A stretch of 64,000 bases of DNA from positions 2,010,957 through 2,074,956 of the forward strand of contig NZ_CM001436.1 in assembly GCF_000243255.1 (NCBI RefSeq). The letters run 5' to 3'. The translations under genes were made by a program, and so were the position numbers. How positions within the stretch are numbered: the first letter of the stretch is position 1; each line of letters opens with the position of its first letter. The DNA comes from Methanoplanus limicola DSM 2279 (lineage in GTDB: Archaea > Halobacteriota > Methanomicrobia > Methanomicrobiales > Methanomicrobiaceae). The notes beneath the pieces are model-generated. The model saw only the letters and a program-made list of their open reading frames with translations. It did no database searches and was not told the DNA's origin. Below are positions 28,657 to 37,661 of this stretch, piece after piece.

Positions 28657-30336
28657 TCATTTCTGTTCTTTTTCATCATCCCTCTCCTCATACAACTCCT
28701 CAATCCCGGAACTATCATCATCAGTATCAATAATTGGCACAGGCTCAGGCACTTTTTCTGCTTTGGATTCTTCTGACTTTTCTGCCCCATATGACTCATC
28801 ATAAGCACCATCACCGTCAGACTCAACAGTAAAGCTTCCCTCAGCCTTCCTCTCAGCAGTTCCGGACCTCTCCTTTGCAACCTGAAGCAGCACAAAGACC
28901 GTATGAACACCGGGGCGTTTTCCGGCAAGGCTGACAGCATAACTTCCGGGATCAGTGAAATGATCCACAGGAGTGCCGTCAATATACACAGTACAGACAA
29001 AACCACGGTAAGGGCCGCCTTTCACATCCGCAGTTATCTCCGCACGGGCAAGCATATCATCTTCCTTAAATGAACCCGGAAGATGCAGGGTAATCTCCGG
29101 CTTAACCCTCCGCCGCACAAAATCTCCTGATACAAACCACCCAATAAGCAGAATGACAAGAACCGGCAGAAGATACAGCACATTATTGTTGAGATTCGGA
29201 CTGATGTCAAGCGTATTTTTCAGACCGTCGCCATCGACATCATAAGCACCGGATATTGCAGCCTCTGCATAACTGACAGCACTCCCGGAGTCTCCGGCAT
29301 TATAACTCTCCCTGGCCTTATCAAGAAGTTTCCTGGCATTATCAGGGCCATATGCAAGATTTAAAGAGATCGCCATCTCCGCCTCCTCTATCGCCTGGGG
29401 GACCATAGAGAGAAGAGAATATGATAAAGATGCACCGGTAGCCCCGACATCCACTTCCTCCTCAACACTCTCATAGCCAAACTTCTCAACGAGAATCGTA
29501 TGCCCCCCCTGGTTTACAGAAATCTCAGCCGGAGTAACACCCGACAGAACACCGTCAATATAGAGATCAGCACCGGCAGGGACAGTAATTACTGAAATAT
29601 TAACCTTAGAGAGTGTAAGCTCTGCCCTAACCTCAGAGATCTTTCCGGCTGCGACATCAACCCTGCCGGTCCAGTCATCGTATCCGGCTTTCCGGATAAC
29701 AGCATCATAAGTTCCGGGTTCGACTTCATCAAGCTCAAGCCTCGTATTACCCTTAAATTCACCGTCAAGATATATTCCGGCATTGGTCGGCTCAGACTCA
29801 AAGGTAATCCTTCCGGTAGTCGGGACCGGCTCAAAATTATGAATAAGTGACTGCGACATATCCTCATTAATCCAGACAGTCTCAGAATAGTCCGAGTAAT
29901 TGTCAAGTGTTAAAAGGACAGTATGTGCTCCGGCAGGGAGATTATTTAGAACCGTATTCGACCGGCCGGAGTATTCACCATCAATATAGATTGCCGCACC
30001 TTCAGGCTTTGTCAGAACAGAAAAGGCATCCCCCACAACCGGTTCCATATTATGGCTGACATAGGAGATCTCACCCTCCCTCACCTCAAATATATCCTCC
30101 CAGGTCCGGTATCCCGCCATCTCAAGCCGGACATAATGAATTCCGGGGAAGACATCCTCAATCACCGCATTGGTCTGACGGCCGAGGTTCTCATCATTCA
30201 GATAAATATCTGCACCCTGCGGATAGGAGGTGACGGAGATTATACCTTTGGTGACCTGTCCGGAGACGGGAATAGTCAGCACTGAAAATATCAGGAGCAG
30301 CAGAATAATCATCCGCAGTGCAGGGTTAATTTTCAT
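28657..30336 (-). CDS. PEGA-repeat membrane protein of the tubulin-like operon
   Basis: The 559-residue protein has a signal peptide (MKINPALRMIILLLLIFSVL), four PEGA domains (about 30-320; motifs SYPQGADIYLNDENLGR, PEGAAIYIDGEYSGR and VPAGADLYIDGVLSG), a short helical region, and one membrane helix near 385 (VLYLLPVLVILLIGWFV). A beta-rich domain follows (about 415-520, with a predicted fold like an Ig domain), and the tail is acidic. Topology suggests that the PEGA domains lie outside and the C-terminus inside. AGGT precedes the ATG. It probably senses or binds the envelope for the intracellular GTPase/tubulin-like proteins encoded upstream. This role is inference from operon context. Confidence 0.72.
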   Translation of the reverse strand: MKINPALRMIILLLLIFSVLTIPVSGQVTKGIISVTSYPQGADIYLNDENLGRQTNAVIEDVFPGIHYVRLEMAGYRTWEDIFEVREGEISYVSHNMEPVVGDAFSVLTKPEGAAIYIDGEYSGRSNTVLNNLPAGAHTVLLTLDNYSDYSETVWINEDMSQSLIHNFEPVPTTGRITFESEPTNAGIYLDGEFKGNTRLELDEVEPGTYDAVIRKAGYDDWTGRVDVAAGKISEVRAELTLSKVNISVITVPAGADLYIDGVLSGVTPAEISVNQGGHTILVEKFGYESVEEEVDVGATGASLSYSLLSMVPQAIEEAEMAISLNLAYGPDNARKLLDKARESYNAGDSGSAVSYAEAAISGAYDVDGDGLKNTLDISPNLNNNVLYLLPVLVILLIGWFVSGDFVRRRVKPEITLHLPGSFKEDDMLARAEITADVKGGPYRGFVCTVYIDGTPVDHFTDPGSYAVSLAGKRPGVHTVFVLLQVAKERSGTAERKAEGSFTVESDGDGAYDESYGAEKSEESKAEKVPEPVPIIDTDDDSSGIEELYEERDDEKEQK

Positions 30337-30370
30337 GATTTATACCTGCCTGACTGTATAGACAAATGTT

Positions 30371-31828
30371 CTAAACCTCTTCATCCGCCCCAAAAATTCC
30401 GTCAGAAAAAAGCCGGTATATTCCGGAATCAGCAATAAAAACCTCAGCAGACTCATCTGACACTGAGAGAGGAATGCCTGCATAATCCCATATCTGTCCG
30501 GACTCATTGTATCTCATAAGGCGGTATGACTTATCGGGTTTATACTCCGCAGTATTGTTCACAACTATATTCTGGGGGCCAAAAACTCTAATCTCATAGG
30601 CACTGCCAAACCCAATGAGACCCTCAGGAACATTGCCCGGCGCTGTACTCAGGCGGGTTATTATCACCGTACTCTCCTCCGGAGTAATGGTTGCCGAAGG
30701 AGTTATAGTCGTAACTGCGGGCGGTTCGTCACCGGAATTTCCCGGACTCATGACAAAAAAAATAAGCAGACCTGCAAGAAGAATTAAAAATATTCCAAGA
30801 ACTGCGAGAAGGCGGACCCGCCCCTTCTTCTTTCTTGCCATATGCTCTTCATACTCATTTTTAAGGCTCTCCCTGTCAAGTTCATTGATCTTCCACTTGC
30901 CATAATCAGACTCAGCAGGGACATTAAAATCGTTCTTCACCTGCGGCTCATAGGCAGAAGATGAGAAGTCTGCCAAAGAATCAGTAGCACCAATCCTCTC
31001 ATCAGAGAGGAATTTCTCAAAAACAGCAGATTTTTCCTTCGGGAATCTGCTGCTCCCTTTAAATTCAGAAATTATCCTGAGAGCAAGGTCGCCACGTGAA
31101 GTTATCCCGGACAGTTTCCGCCTGACAACAGGACTCTGTGCAAAAGTGCCCATACTCCTGTACAGCCTGCCAGTCTCAGAACTGTCAGTCTTTTCGGTTT
31201 TAAGGTCAATATCAACCCTGCCGGAATACTTCTCCGCCACATTCAGATCAGCATCCTTAAAGGTCATCTTTGAGACCGCTATCGTAAAACCTGCCGGCAG
31301 ATATGAATGAAGCTTCTCTGCAACAGCAACCACAAAATCGACAGACTTTGAGAGATCATCAGATACACATACGGTATCCCTGCCGAGAATGAGCCTTCCG
31401 ACAGTATAATCAGCAGCATCATAACCCGAAAGTCCGGTTACGACCTTACTTTTCCGGTCATCAAAAAAACCATGGTCAGATGCAAGGTCACGGACCTCAT
31501 ACTCAATCAGAGACAGTTTATGCTGCACACGGGCGTAAAATTCATGAATATAGGAGAGGTCAATCCTCGGCAGAAGCCCGCCATTAAATCCGGTCTTTTC
31601 AAGATATATGAAAGTATCCGGCCTTCTCCCTTTCTTCTGTACATTTACGGCCGTTCCAAGCAGAAGGATCCCGTTCTTTGTGCTGATATACAGAGATGCC
31701 GTACTCTCGTCAAGCCTCTCGGCAAGGTTTACAGCATATTCATCATGCAGGGTTCCTGCAACAGTCCCCCCGTCTGTAGTGAATATTCCGTATGAATCAT
31801 ACATTTTATAAAAACCCCATGAAATCAC
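30371..31828 (-). CDS. Single-pass membrane protein of the tubulin-like operon (unknown, possibly GTPase-associated)
   Basis: The 485-residue protein has a cytoplasmic N-terminal region of about 340 residues. It starts YDSYGIFTTDGGTVAGTLHD and later contains YTVGRLILGRDTVCVSDDL and LPAGFTIAVSKMTF. One membrane helix follows a basic stretch (VRLLAVLGIFLILLAGLLIF, about 350-372), and an outside domain of about 110 residues follows. It begins three bases after the GTPase gene if GTG 31828 is used; ATG 31804 is an alternative. The arrangement recalls the GTPase-associated (GAP1-like) proteins that accompany DO-GTPases in predicted conflict systems, but I see no decisive motif, so this is a guess. 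Confidence 0.6.
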   Translation of the reverse strand: MISWGFYKMYDSYGIFTTDGGTVAGTLHDEYAVNLAERLDESTASLYISTKNGILLLGTAVNVQKKGRRPDTFIYLEKTGFNGGLLPRIDLSYIHEFYARVQHKLSLIEYEVRDLASDHGFFDDRKSKVVTGLSGYDAADYTVGRLILGRDTVCVSDDLSKSVDFVVAVAEKLHSYLPAGFTIAVSKMTFKDADLNVAEKYSGRVDIDLKTEKTDSSETGRLYRSMGTFAQSPVVRRKLSGITSRGDLALRIISEFKGSSRFPKEKSAVFEKFLSDERIGATDSLADFSSSAYEPQVKNDFNVPAESDYGKWKINELDRESLKNEYEEHMARKKKGRVRLLAVLGIFLILLAGLLIFFVMSPGNSGDEPPAVTTITPSATITPEESTVIITRLSTAPGNVPEGLIGFGSAYEIRVFGPQNIVVNNTAEYKPDKSYRLMRYNESGQIWDYAGIPLSVSDESAEVFIADSGIYRLFSDGIFGADEEV

Positions 31829-31831
31829 AGC

Positions 31832-33397
31832 CTAAAGGCCGAATTTAAATACCTCGGTAAATCTCCACGGTGCAATTGCGGTAGGTGAAATCTCCTCCTC
31901 CACCCCTTCTTCAGTAGGGAAAGGCTCAGCCGTTGCATCCACAGAAACGGCAATAAAATACATAGAGAGATCATTCATCATATTTACGAGATTTTTAAAG
32001 ACTTTGTTTGCACTGAGCAGCTCAAAGAGACTCTCCTCAATGGCCTGTGCCTCCCTTGACCTCTCAGGGATATCCGACAGTTTTCCGGCACTCATGGAAT
32101 GAATAAGGTCCCGAATCTCCTTATTCTTCCAGAATACAAGGTCGGTCTTTGTAACCGCAAGAGCATACTTTTTATCCGGCCTGAAAAATCCAAGATAATT
32201 CCTCCCTTCAAGATCGATTAAAGTCTTCATATAACCGCCAAACTCCCTTGCAAGCTGGGCATGCCCCTTCCTGTCATCAGTAATTTTTTCACCGTCTATC
32301 AGAAAGATAACCTTACCCGCCCGGAGAAAATTGCCGTACATTGTGGCAATAATAACGCTCTTTGTAAACTCCGGGTCTAAAAGCTCCTCAGAATGATGCA
32401 GTTTTATATTTCTGACAAAATCAATTGTGCCGGCATTCTTCCGGATGTCAGCCCTGGCAATTCTCATCCTGTCGCTTAAGAGAGCAACCGCCTTTTTGAA
32501 GTTGATCTCATTGAGTTCATCGTAATACTCACCGGCATAATCAACAACAGTCCACTTCACAGGAATTATACCATATTTCTTCCCTGTAAGCTGGTACATA
32601 ACCATCTGGTAGCGGTATGTCCTTGACAGTATCTTTCCGTCTAAAACATTTGCATAAAGGCTTGATATTCTGAGCTCGTCACCTTCGTCATTTGGATCGC
32701 CGGTCAGGACAACGCCCTCATTGGAGTGCCCCCTCTCAAAGTTCTCAGAGATATAACTCCAGAGTCCGAGGACAAAATATGTCTTGCCCGATGACCTCGG
32801 TCCGAATATGAATATCTCGGATGCCCTGACACCGACAGTTATCTTAATTGCAAGCCAGTAAAGAATCAGGGAGAGAACAATTCCAATCCCGTAAAAGAAG
32901 ATGTTCTGCACCGCATAAGCAGAATCCACAGCTGTTTCCGGAGATAGTGCTGTGGCATACATCTCATAGGCTAAAAAACCGACAATAATTGCAAAGAACA
33001 CCGTAAATAAAACCCGGGCAAACTTTGCAAGATTGTCATAACGGTTCGTCATAACCGCTTTTATATCAAATACAGCCCCGCAGAAAACTCCGGCAAAAAA
33101 AGCAAGCATCAGAAGGGAAACATCTGCCCACGGGGTCAGGTAGACATAAAATGCCGGGACCCCTGCAAAAATTCCGGCATAGATCACCCCGTTTATCCTT
33201 GAATCTTCATTAAAGAGCATCCCTGCCGCAACTGCAAAAAAAAGCCCACATAAAAACTCAACAAAGAAGGTCAGCTCAGGAGGTGTCGGATGAAGCTTGA
33301 ATACCGGAGCAATGGTCATGAAGATATATGCAACGGCAATGCTTATTGGCAGAGCCAAAAGAAGGTAGATTTTTCTTCTTTTATTATTTATTATCAT
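31832..33397 (-). CDS. Membrane-anchored GTPase, DO-GTPase-like
   Basis: The 521-residue protein has about six membrane helices in residues 9-187 and a cytoplasmic GTPase domain after them. The G1 loop is GPRSSGKT (199-206), G3 is DYAG (286-289) and G4 is TKTD (416-419), giving a GTPase-like order. Its length and layout resemble predicted double-GTPase/TRAFAC-type membrane NTPases. It overlaps the tubulin-like gene by four bases (ATGA, with GGTGA just upstream), so the two are translationally coupled and probably made in fixed ratio. It may anchor or regulate assembly of the tubulin-like protein at the membrane; this is inference. Confidence 0.72.
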   Translation of the reverse strand: MIINNKRRKIYLLLALPISIAVAYIFMTIAPVFKLHPTPPELTFFVEFLCGLFFAVAAGMLFNEDSRINGVIYAGIFAGVPAFYVYLTPWADVSLLMLAFFAGVFCGAVFDIKAVMTNRYDNLAKFARVLFTVFFAIIVGFLAYEMYATALSPETAVDSAYAVQNIFFYGIGIVLSLILYWLAIKITVGVRASEIFIFGPRSSGKTYFVLGLWSYISENFERGHSNEGVVLTGDPNDEGDELRISSLYANVLDGKILSRTYRYQMVMYQLTGKKYGIIPVKWTVVDYAGEYYDELNEINFKKAVALLSDRMRIARADIRKNAGTIDFVRNIKLHHSEELLDPEFTKSVIIATMYGNFLRAGKVIFLIDGEKITDDRKGHAQLAREFGGYMKTLIDLEGRNYLGFFRPDKKYALAVTKTDLVFWKNKEIRDLIHSMSAGKLSDIPERSREAQAIEESLFELLSANKVFKNLVNMMNDLSMYFIAVSVDATAEPFPTEEGVEEEISPTAIAPWRFTEVFKFGL

Positions 33398-36300
33398 TCA
33401 CCGGCTGCCTCTCTGATGTCCCTTACGGAATAAAGGTCCATCACCCTCTTCTTTGCCTCCTCAATCTGAGCCTTGCCGCCGGATTCAAGATCTGCTATCT
33501 CAGCCGCATCTGTTAAAAGCAGAGTCTTTTCACGGGCGATATACTTACCCTGGTGGAGATAAAGGGCATGATGGAGGATGTTATTCCTGCTCTTCTCATA
33601 CTTCTCCCAGTATCCCCCTCCGGTTGTAAGCGGTGAGATATTCTCAAGGAAACCTGCGGCTGCGAAGAATGTAAGTGAGATCTCCCACGGTTTTGTGTAA
33701 TTGTGGGAGTTTACCTTTGCACTGTCAAAACCTTTGAGGTCAAGAGATTTTACAAGATAACGCCTGAAATCACTGCCCTTATTCTCAGTGAGCTGTGACA
33801 GCCATCTCGAAGGGGATGAAACTACAAGAGCCGCCTTGTCAAAACTCCATCTCTCAGTGCCGGCAGCTCCATATCCTATGGATATATTGTTGATTCCAAG
33901 CTTATGGGCGTCAACAAGCTCTTTGTACTTCCACTGAACAATGTTGTACAGCTTTTCTATCTCCGATTTGCCTTCCTCGTCATAGTCAAGGACAGAGAGA
34001 TCGGAGTCATCATTGAGGAGTGAGAGGATATTCGGATTGATCTCGCCAAACCACGTCCTGTACATCCCCTCAATCGTCTTATTGCCGCTGCTTCTCTTCT
34101 CATCAATTGCCCGGAGTCCGGACTCATAGGACTCAGTCTCTGCATTGTACTTCTTTCTCGGCTCAAAGGTTGAGCTGACGAGGTCATCGGTCTTTTGCAG
34201 GAATTCAATCTGCTGCTGCATCACCTTCTGCGACTGGATCAGGAGATCAATCTCGGTATTGAGATTGCCTCTCTTTGAGGAGTATCCTTCACGTATGTTT
34301 ATAATGTCAGTCAACCTCTCCCTGACACCTGTGATAATTGATGCAGTGTCCCTCCCGGAGAAGGAGTTTATCAGCATGGCCTTCTCATCCGATTCAAGAT
34401 TGAACTGTGAGACAAGCGGCCCGATTGTTGCCTCCCTTAACGAACCAAGCCTTGTATCAAACTCCCTTGTAAGGAATTTATCCTGGACAAATACCTCAAA
34501 CGGATCACGTATGGAGATCTTTCCGGGATGCATCTGTGAGATCTTTCTTATTCTCTCCTCTTTTGTATCCTTCTCACTCCTGAAGATCTCCGGGTTGAGC
34601 TTCCTGCCCAAAATTCCGTCTGCGAAACCCTGCTTTTTGGCAACCCTGAGCATATAGTCGTTGTAGAAGTACAGGGATACAGACTCTGCAAGGTCCCTTA
34701 AGTAAGAGAAGTCTGCTGATGTCGCACCTTCAAGGTTCTCAATATCTCCCTGGATATCGCCAAGCGGCAGTGATGAGAGCCAGACATCACGTTTTATAGG
34801 TTTGGCCTTCTTACTGCCGGATTTATTGAGCTTCTCCTTTAAGACAAAGAGCAGTGCTGAGAATTTTTCAAGAAATGCCCGCTCAAGGTCCTCTACAGAA
34901 TCACGTCCGGTTCCTTCAGCAGTCCCGTGCCCGAGTAAGACATAGTCCTCAACAGGTTTTGCAAGTGCATTGACCTCCGATTTGATCAGGTCAAGCATAT
35001 CACTCTCTTCTCTCTTAATCTCTTCAAGTTCAGAGCGCTTCTTTCTTACCTTTGCATCTGCCTCACTAATCTCAACCTTAAGTCCGGACTGGCGTGACGA
35101 GAGGTCACCGGAAATTTTACCAAAGTTCTCCTCGCCCCTGATGATGTTTAAAAGAGCCATTCTTGCCGATTTTTCATTTACAGAGAATGTCTTCCTCTCA
35201 AGGTGTGACATCTCCTCTAAAAGCAGCAGATTCTTCTTTATGACCTCGTAAAGCTCCTGATCTTTGGCATTTTCATGCGGCTTGCTCTCATTGTCAAGGG
35301 ATTTTTTCAGCCTGGAGACATATTCTGTCAGTTTGTCAAAGTCCTTTAATGAAGAGACGTCCTTTAACTCTTCAGGCATGTTGTTCGTAACCGCAGATTC
35401 GATTATGGACTGGGTCTTAAAGTTTAAGAGATCAGTTATATCATTCTCCCATCCCTTCTTTATCCGCTCGATCTCCTTTTTATAAAGATTTACATCATCG
35501 TGGGTGATCTCTGTGTCAGTCTTTGAAAATTCATTGGGGTAGAGGTTTTCACCTGCGGTGATGAAATCTGAGACCTCTTTTAGGATCTTTGCCCTGTTAT
35601 GTGAAATTCCGGCGAGGTTTTCTATAACATCCTCAAAGCCTTTCTTCAGCGACCGGAGGTTTTCCACCGGATATTCGATTACATGCGAATCTGCGAATAT
35701 AAAACCGGAGTAGTCCTTTTTGGCGTCCACTATCGCGGATATATCTGCTGTCGGGAGATAAAATGAGTTTATGAAGAGGTACGGGAATGCAGAGTCAAAC
35801 TCAACTACTTCCTGTTTCCTGTCACCTCCGTCAACATAGCCCGTGGGACTGAGTGACGAGACGATTATATAATTGAAGAGCTTGTCCTCTTTCATATTGA
35901 GGTATTCAATCTCAGATAGTGCAATTGCAGCATTTAACTGCTCCTTTTCGCCTTCGCTTGCTGCCGGAAGAACGACAAATAGCCAGATCTTTGACTCCTG
36001 ACCGCGTTTCTCCTTGATGTAGCGGGCAAGGTCTATAAACATGCCTGAACCTGTTCCCCCGCCAAGTCCGACTATTATCGCAACGGGCCCATGTCCCTGA
36101 AATGAGGGGAACTGCTCTCCGCCCTGTGTTATGGCTTTGTAAAATACCGCTTTTGATATGGCACGCCTGCGGTGAACTCCGCCGCCGAAGTCGTCAACAA
36201 TATTTTTATCAACTTTTTTGAGCATCTGGTAGTCAAAACCGTATTCGGGATCATTCATCCACCAGACATCGACAAGAGGCTTTTCACGCCGTCTCTTCAT

Positions 36301-36654
36301 CTGCTCTGCAATATCCCTTGACGTCAGGGAAGAGACCCTCTCGACATTTGCAAGGTCCGGCAGGTGATAATGGAGACTCTTTACACTCCCACCCATCTGA
36401 TTGTTTGTCCTCTGGATATCCCCAAGCCTTGCCATGACAGCTTCAGATCTCTTTATGTCATCCTTTCTCTGGTTCGAGTCGGTATCTATCGTATATAATG
36501 AAAGGCGCTTGCCGTCTTTCAGGTAATGTTTTAAGAACCATTCATGATCATAAAGATTTGATATAAGTTTCTTGCCACAGCCGCCGATCGCAACAACGGT
36601 CAGTTCGTCCGGCATCTGGAAGGGTTTTCCCTCGATTATTTCATCATGAGCCAT
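33394..36654 (-). CDS. Large tubulin/FtsZ-superfamily protein (Tubulin_2-like)
   Basis: The 1086-residue protein has an N-terminal tubulin/FtsZ-like nucleotide-binding domain. The first glycine loop is VAIGGCGKKL (about 21-30) and the tubulin signature loop is GLGGGTGSGM (196-205). LNAAIALSEIEYLN, resembling the tubulin/FtsZ helix after it, lies near 241-254. The rest is long and helical with coiled-coil-like stretches (about 400-620 and 800-900), unlike FtsZ or CetZ, which are 350-450 residues. Members of this Pfam-type family (Tubulin like) are about this long. GGGGG lies eight bases before the ATG. It may form GTP-dependent filaments or a nucleotide switch at the membrane with the GTPase encoded next; the function is not established. 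Confidence 0.8.
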   Translation of the reverse strand: MAHDEIIEGKPFQMPDELTVVAIGGCGKKLISNLYDHEWFLKHYLKDGKRLSLYTIDTDSNQRKDDIKRSEAVMARLGDIQRTNNQMGGSVKSLHYHLPDLANVERVSSLTSRDIAEQMKRRREKPLVDVWWMNDPEYGFDYQMLKKVDKNIVDDFGGGVHRRRAISKAVFYKAITQGGEQFPSFQGHGPVAIIVGLGGGTGSGMFIDLARYIKEKRGQESKIWLFVVLPAASEGEKEQLNAAIALSEIEYLNMKEDKLFNYIIVSSLSPTGYVDGGDRKQEVVEFDSAFPYLFINSFYLPTADISAIVDAKKDYSGFIFADSHVIEYPVENLRSLKKGFEDVIENLAGISHNRAKILKEVSDFITAGENLYPNEFSKTDTEITHDDVNLYKKEIERIKKGWENDITDLLNFKTQSIIESAVTNNMPEELKDVSSLKDFDKLTEYVSRLKKSLDNESKPHENAKDQELYEVIKKNLLLLEEMSHLERKTFSVNEKSARMALLNIIRGEENFGKISGDLSSRQSGLKVEISEADAKVRKKRSELEEIKREESDMLDLIKSEVNALAKPVEDYVLLGHGTAEGTGRDSVEDLERAFLEKFSALLFVLKEKLNKSGSKKAKPIKRDVWLSSLPLGDIQGDIENLEGATSADFSYLRDLAESVSLYFYNDYMLRVAKKQGFADGILGRKLNPEIFRSEKDTKEERIRKISQMHPGKISIRDPFEVFVQDKFLTREFDTRLGSLREATIGPLVSQFNLESDEKAMLINSFSGRDTASIITGVRERLTDIINIREGYSSKRGNLNTEIDLLIQSQKVMQQQIEFLQKTDDLVSSTFEPRKKYNAETESYESGLRAIDEKRSSGNKTIEGMYRTWFGEINPNILSLLNDDSDLSVLDYDEEGKSEIEKLYNIVQWKYKELVDAHKLGINNISIGYGAAGTERWSFDKAALVVSSPSRWLSQLTENKGSDFRRYLVKSLDLKGFDSAKVNSHNYTKPWEISLTFFAAAGFLENISPLTTGGGYWEKYEKSRNNILHHALYLHQGKYIAREKTLLLTDAAEIADLESGGKAQIEEAKKRVMDLYSVRDIREAAGE

Positions 36655-36657
36655 TAT

Positions 36658-37443
36658 TTATTCCCCCTTGTATTCTTTCTGAAAGTCCTGCATATTTTTT
36701 GCCCTTATCTGGCCAAATACCATCCCTGCGCCAAATCCGATTACAAGCAGTACAACCCCGATCAAAACTGCGGTTGTCAAAGGCAGGGTTGCCTCTTTTG
36801 GTGACCCGGCATATCTTAAAAGCTCTTTTGCCTCATCCCTCAGACCTCTTGAGTAGAGGTCGTCTATAATCCCCCGCATCTCAGGGTCATTTATGGCATT
36901 AAGCTCTGACATGAACTGCTCGTCATCAGGTATTGTTATGGAGAATGTCTTTGTTGTGCCTGTTCCGAGGGCATCCATGTTTCCGTCAAGCGCTTTTATG
37001 TGATAATATATATAGCCGGTAGTCTGTGTAACTCTTCTGGTCACAACCACCCCGTCAACAATTTCAACAGATGTTAAAACCGGAACTCTCCCATATACTG
37101 TTACTGCAATCTTATCCGGAAATCCGCTGTCGGCTGTAAGCTCAATTTTATGATCATTTAAAGATTCTTCTCCGCCGGAGATGTTAAAGCCGGATTCTTC
37201 AATCTGCCAGAGACTGGCCTGTGGGACAGGTATAAGATCAGTATTCATCTCAATGACCTCTGCCTGTTTCGGGATGCCGCTCACTTCAATTGTATATTGT
37301 ATTATTCCGCCTTCATTCTGTGATTCAACGAGGCTGCCTTCCTTTAAATCCGCAATTACAGCAGATGCCGGAAGACAGAAGAGCAGCATTGAAATAATTA
37401 ATGCCAGTGAGATAAATATTGACGATCGGTACCTTATATGCAT
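36658..37443 (-). CDS. Exported single-pass membrane protein, first gene of the tubulin-like operon
   Basis: The 261-residue protein has a signal peptide (SIFISLALIISMLLFCLP), a beta-rich outer domain of about 150 residues, a short helical stretch (about 175-210), and a C-terminal membrane helix (TAVLIGVVLLVIGFGAGMVF) with a basic/acidic cytoplasmic tail of about 20 residues. Its stop lies three bases before the tubulin-like start. There is no Shine-Dalgarno sequence, but TATA-like DNA is 20-35 bases upstream, so it probably starts a leaderless transcript. It may be an outside sensor or anchor for the operon; the family is not recognised. Confidence 0.65.
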   Translation of the reverse strand: MHIRYRSSIFISLALIISMLLFCLPASAVIADLKEGSLVESQNEGGIIQYTIEVSGIPKQAEVIEMNTDLIPVPQASLWQIEESGFNISGGEESLNDHKIELTADSGFPDKIAVTVYGRVPVLTSVEIVDGVVVTRRVTQTTGYIYYHIKALDGNMDALGTGTTKTFSITIPDDEQFMSELNAINDPEMRGIIDDLYSRGLRDEAKELLRYAGSPKEATLPLTTAVLIGVVLLVIGFGAGMVFGQIRAKNMQDFQKEYKGE

Positions 37444-37465
37444 ACTGAAAAGATTTATTTTAAAA

Positions 37466-37504
37466 TAGTTAAATATATCTCAATGTTCCCGGATTACTTC
37501 CGGG
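37466..37504 (-). promoter_or_regulatory. Hairpin and TATA-like promoter separating the atp and tubulin-like operons
   Basis: CCCGGA (37488-37493), a TTACT loop and TCCGGG (37499-37504) form a perfect six-pair hairpin. Reading on the minus strand, ATATATTTAA follows at about 37467-37476, some 25-30 bases before the ATG at 37443. The hairpin may mark the 3' end of the ATP synthase transcript and the AT-rich box the start of the next. This supports separate expression of two operons on the same strand. Confidence 0.45.
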
Positions 37505-37562
37505 TCCGGTCAAAAATACCTGCAAAAACAAATTAATAATACCACTCTGAAAAAAAAGAGAT

Positions 37563-37661
37563 TCATATATAAATCAGCAGAAAGATTAAAGCACCGGCAA
37601 AAAGCGACAGAAATCCGGCTACCTGCACCAGAACATAGAGCTTTCCGGTATTCAACGCCAC
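37563..37661 (-). CDS. 32-residue membrane peptide ending the ATP synthase operon (AhaG-like position)
   Basis: A GTG start at 37661 overlaps the end of atpD by ten bases and is preceded by GGTGAG at the right spacing. The frame ends at TGA 37563. The peptide is one membrane segment: a short start (MALNTGKLYVLVQ), then VAGFLSLFAGALIFLLIYI. In Methanosarcina the aha operon ends with a small gene, ahaG, after the D subunit, and this frame occupies that position. Homology to AhaG is not shown by sequence and the role is unknown. Confidence 0.5.
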   Translation of the reverse strand: MALNTGKLYVLVQVAGFLSLFAGALIFLLIYI

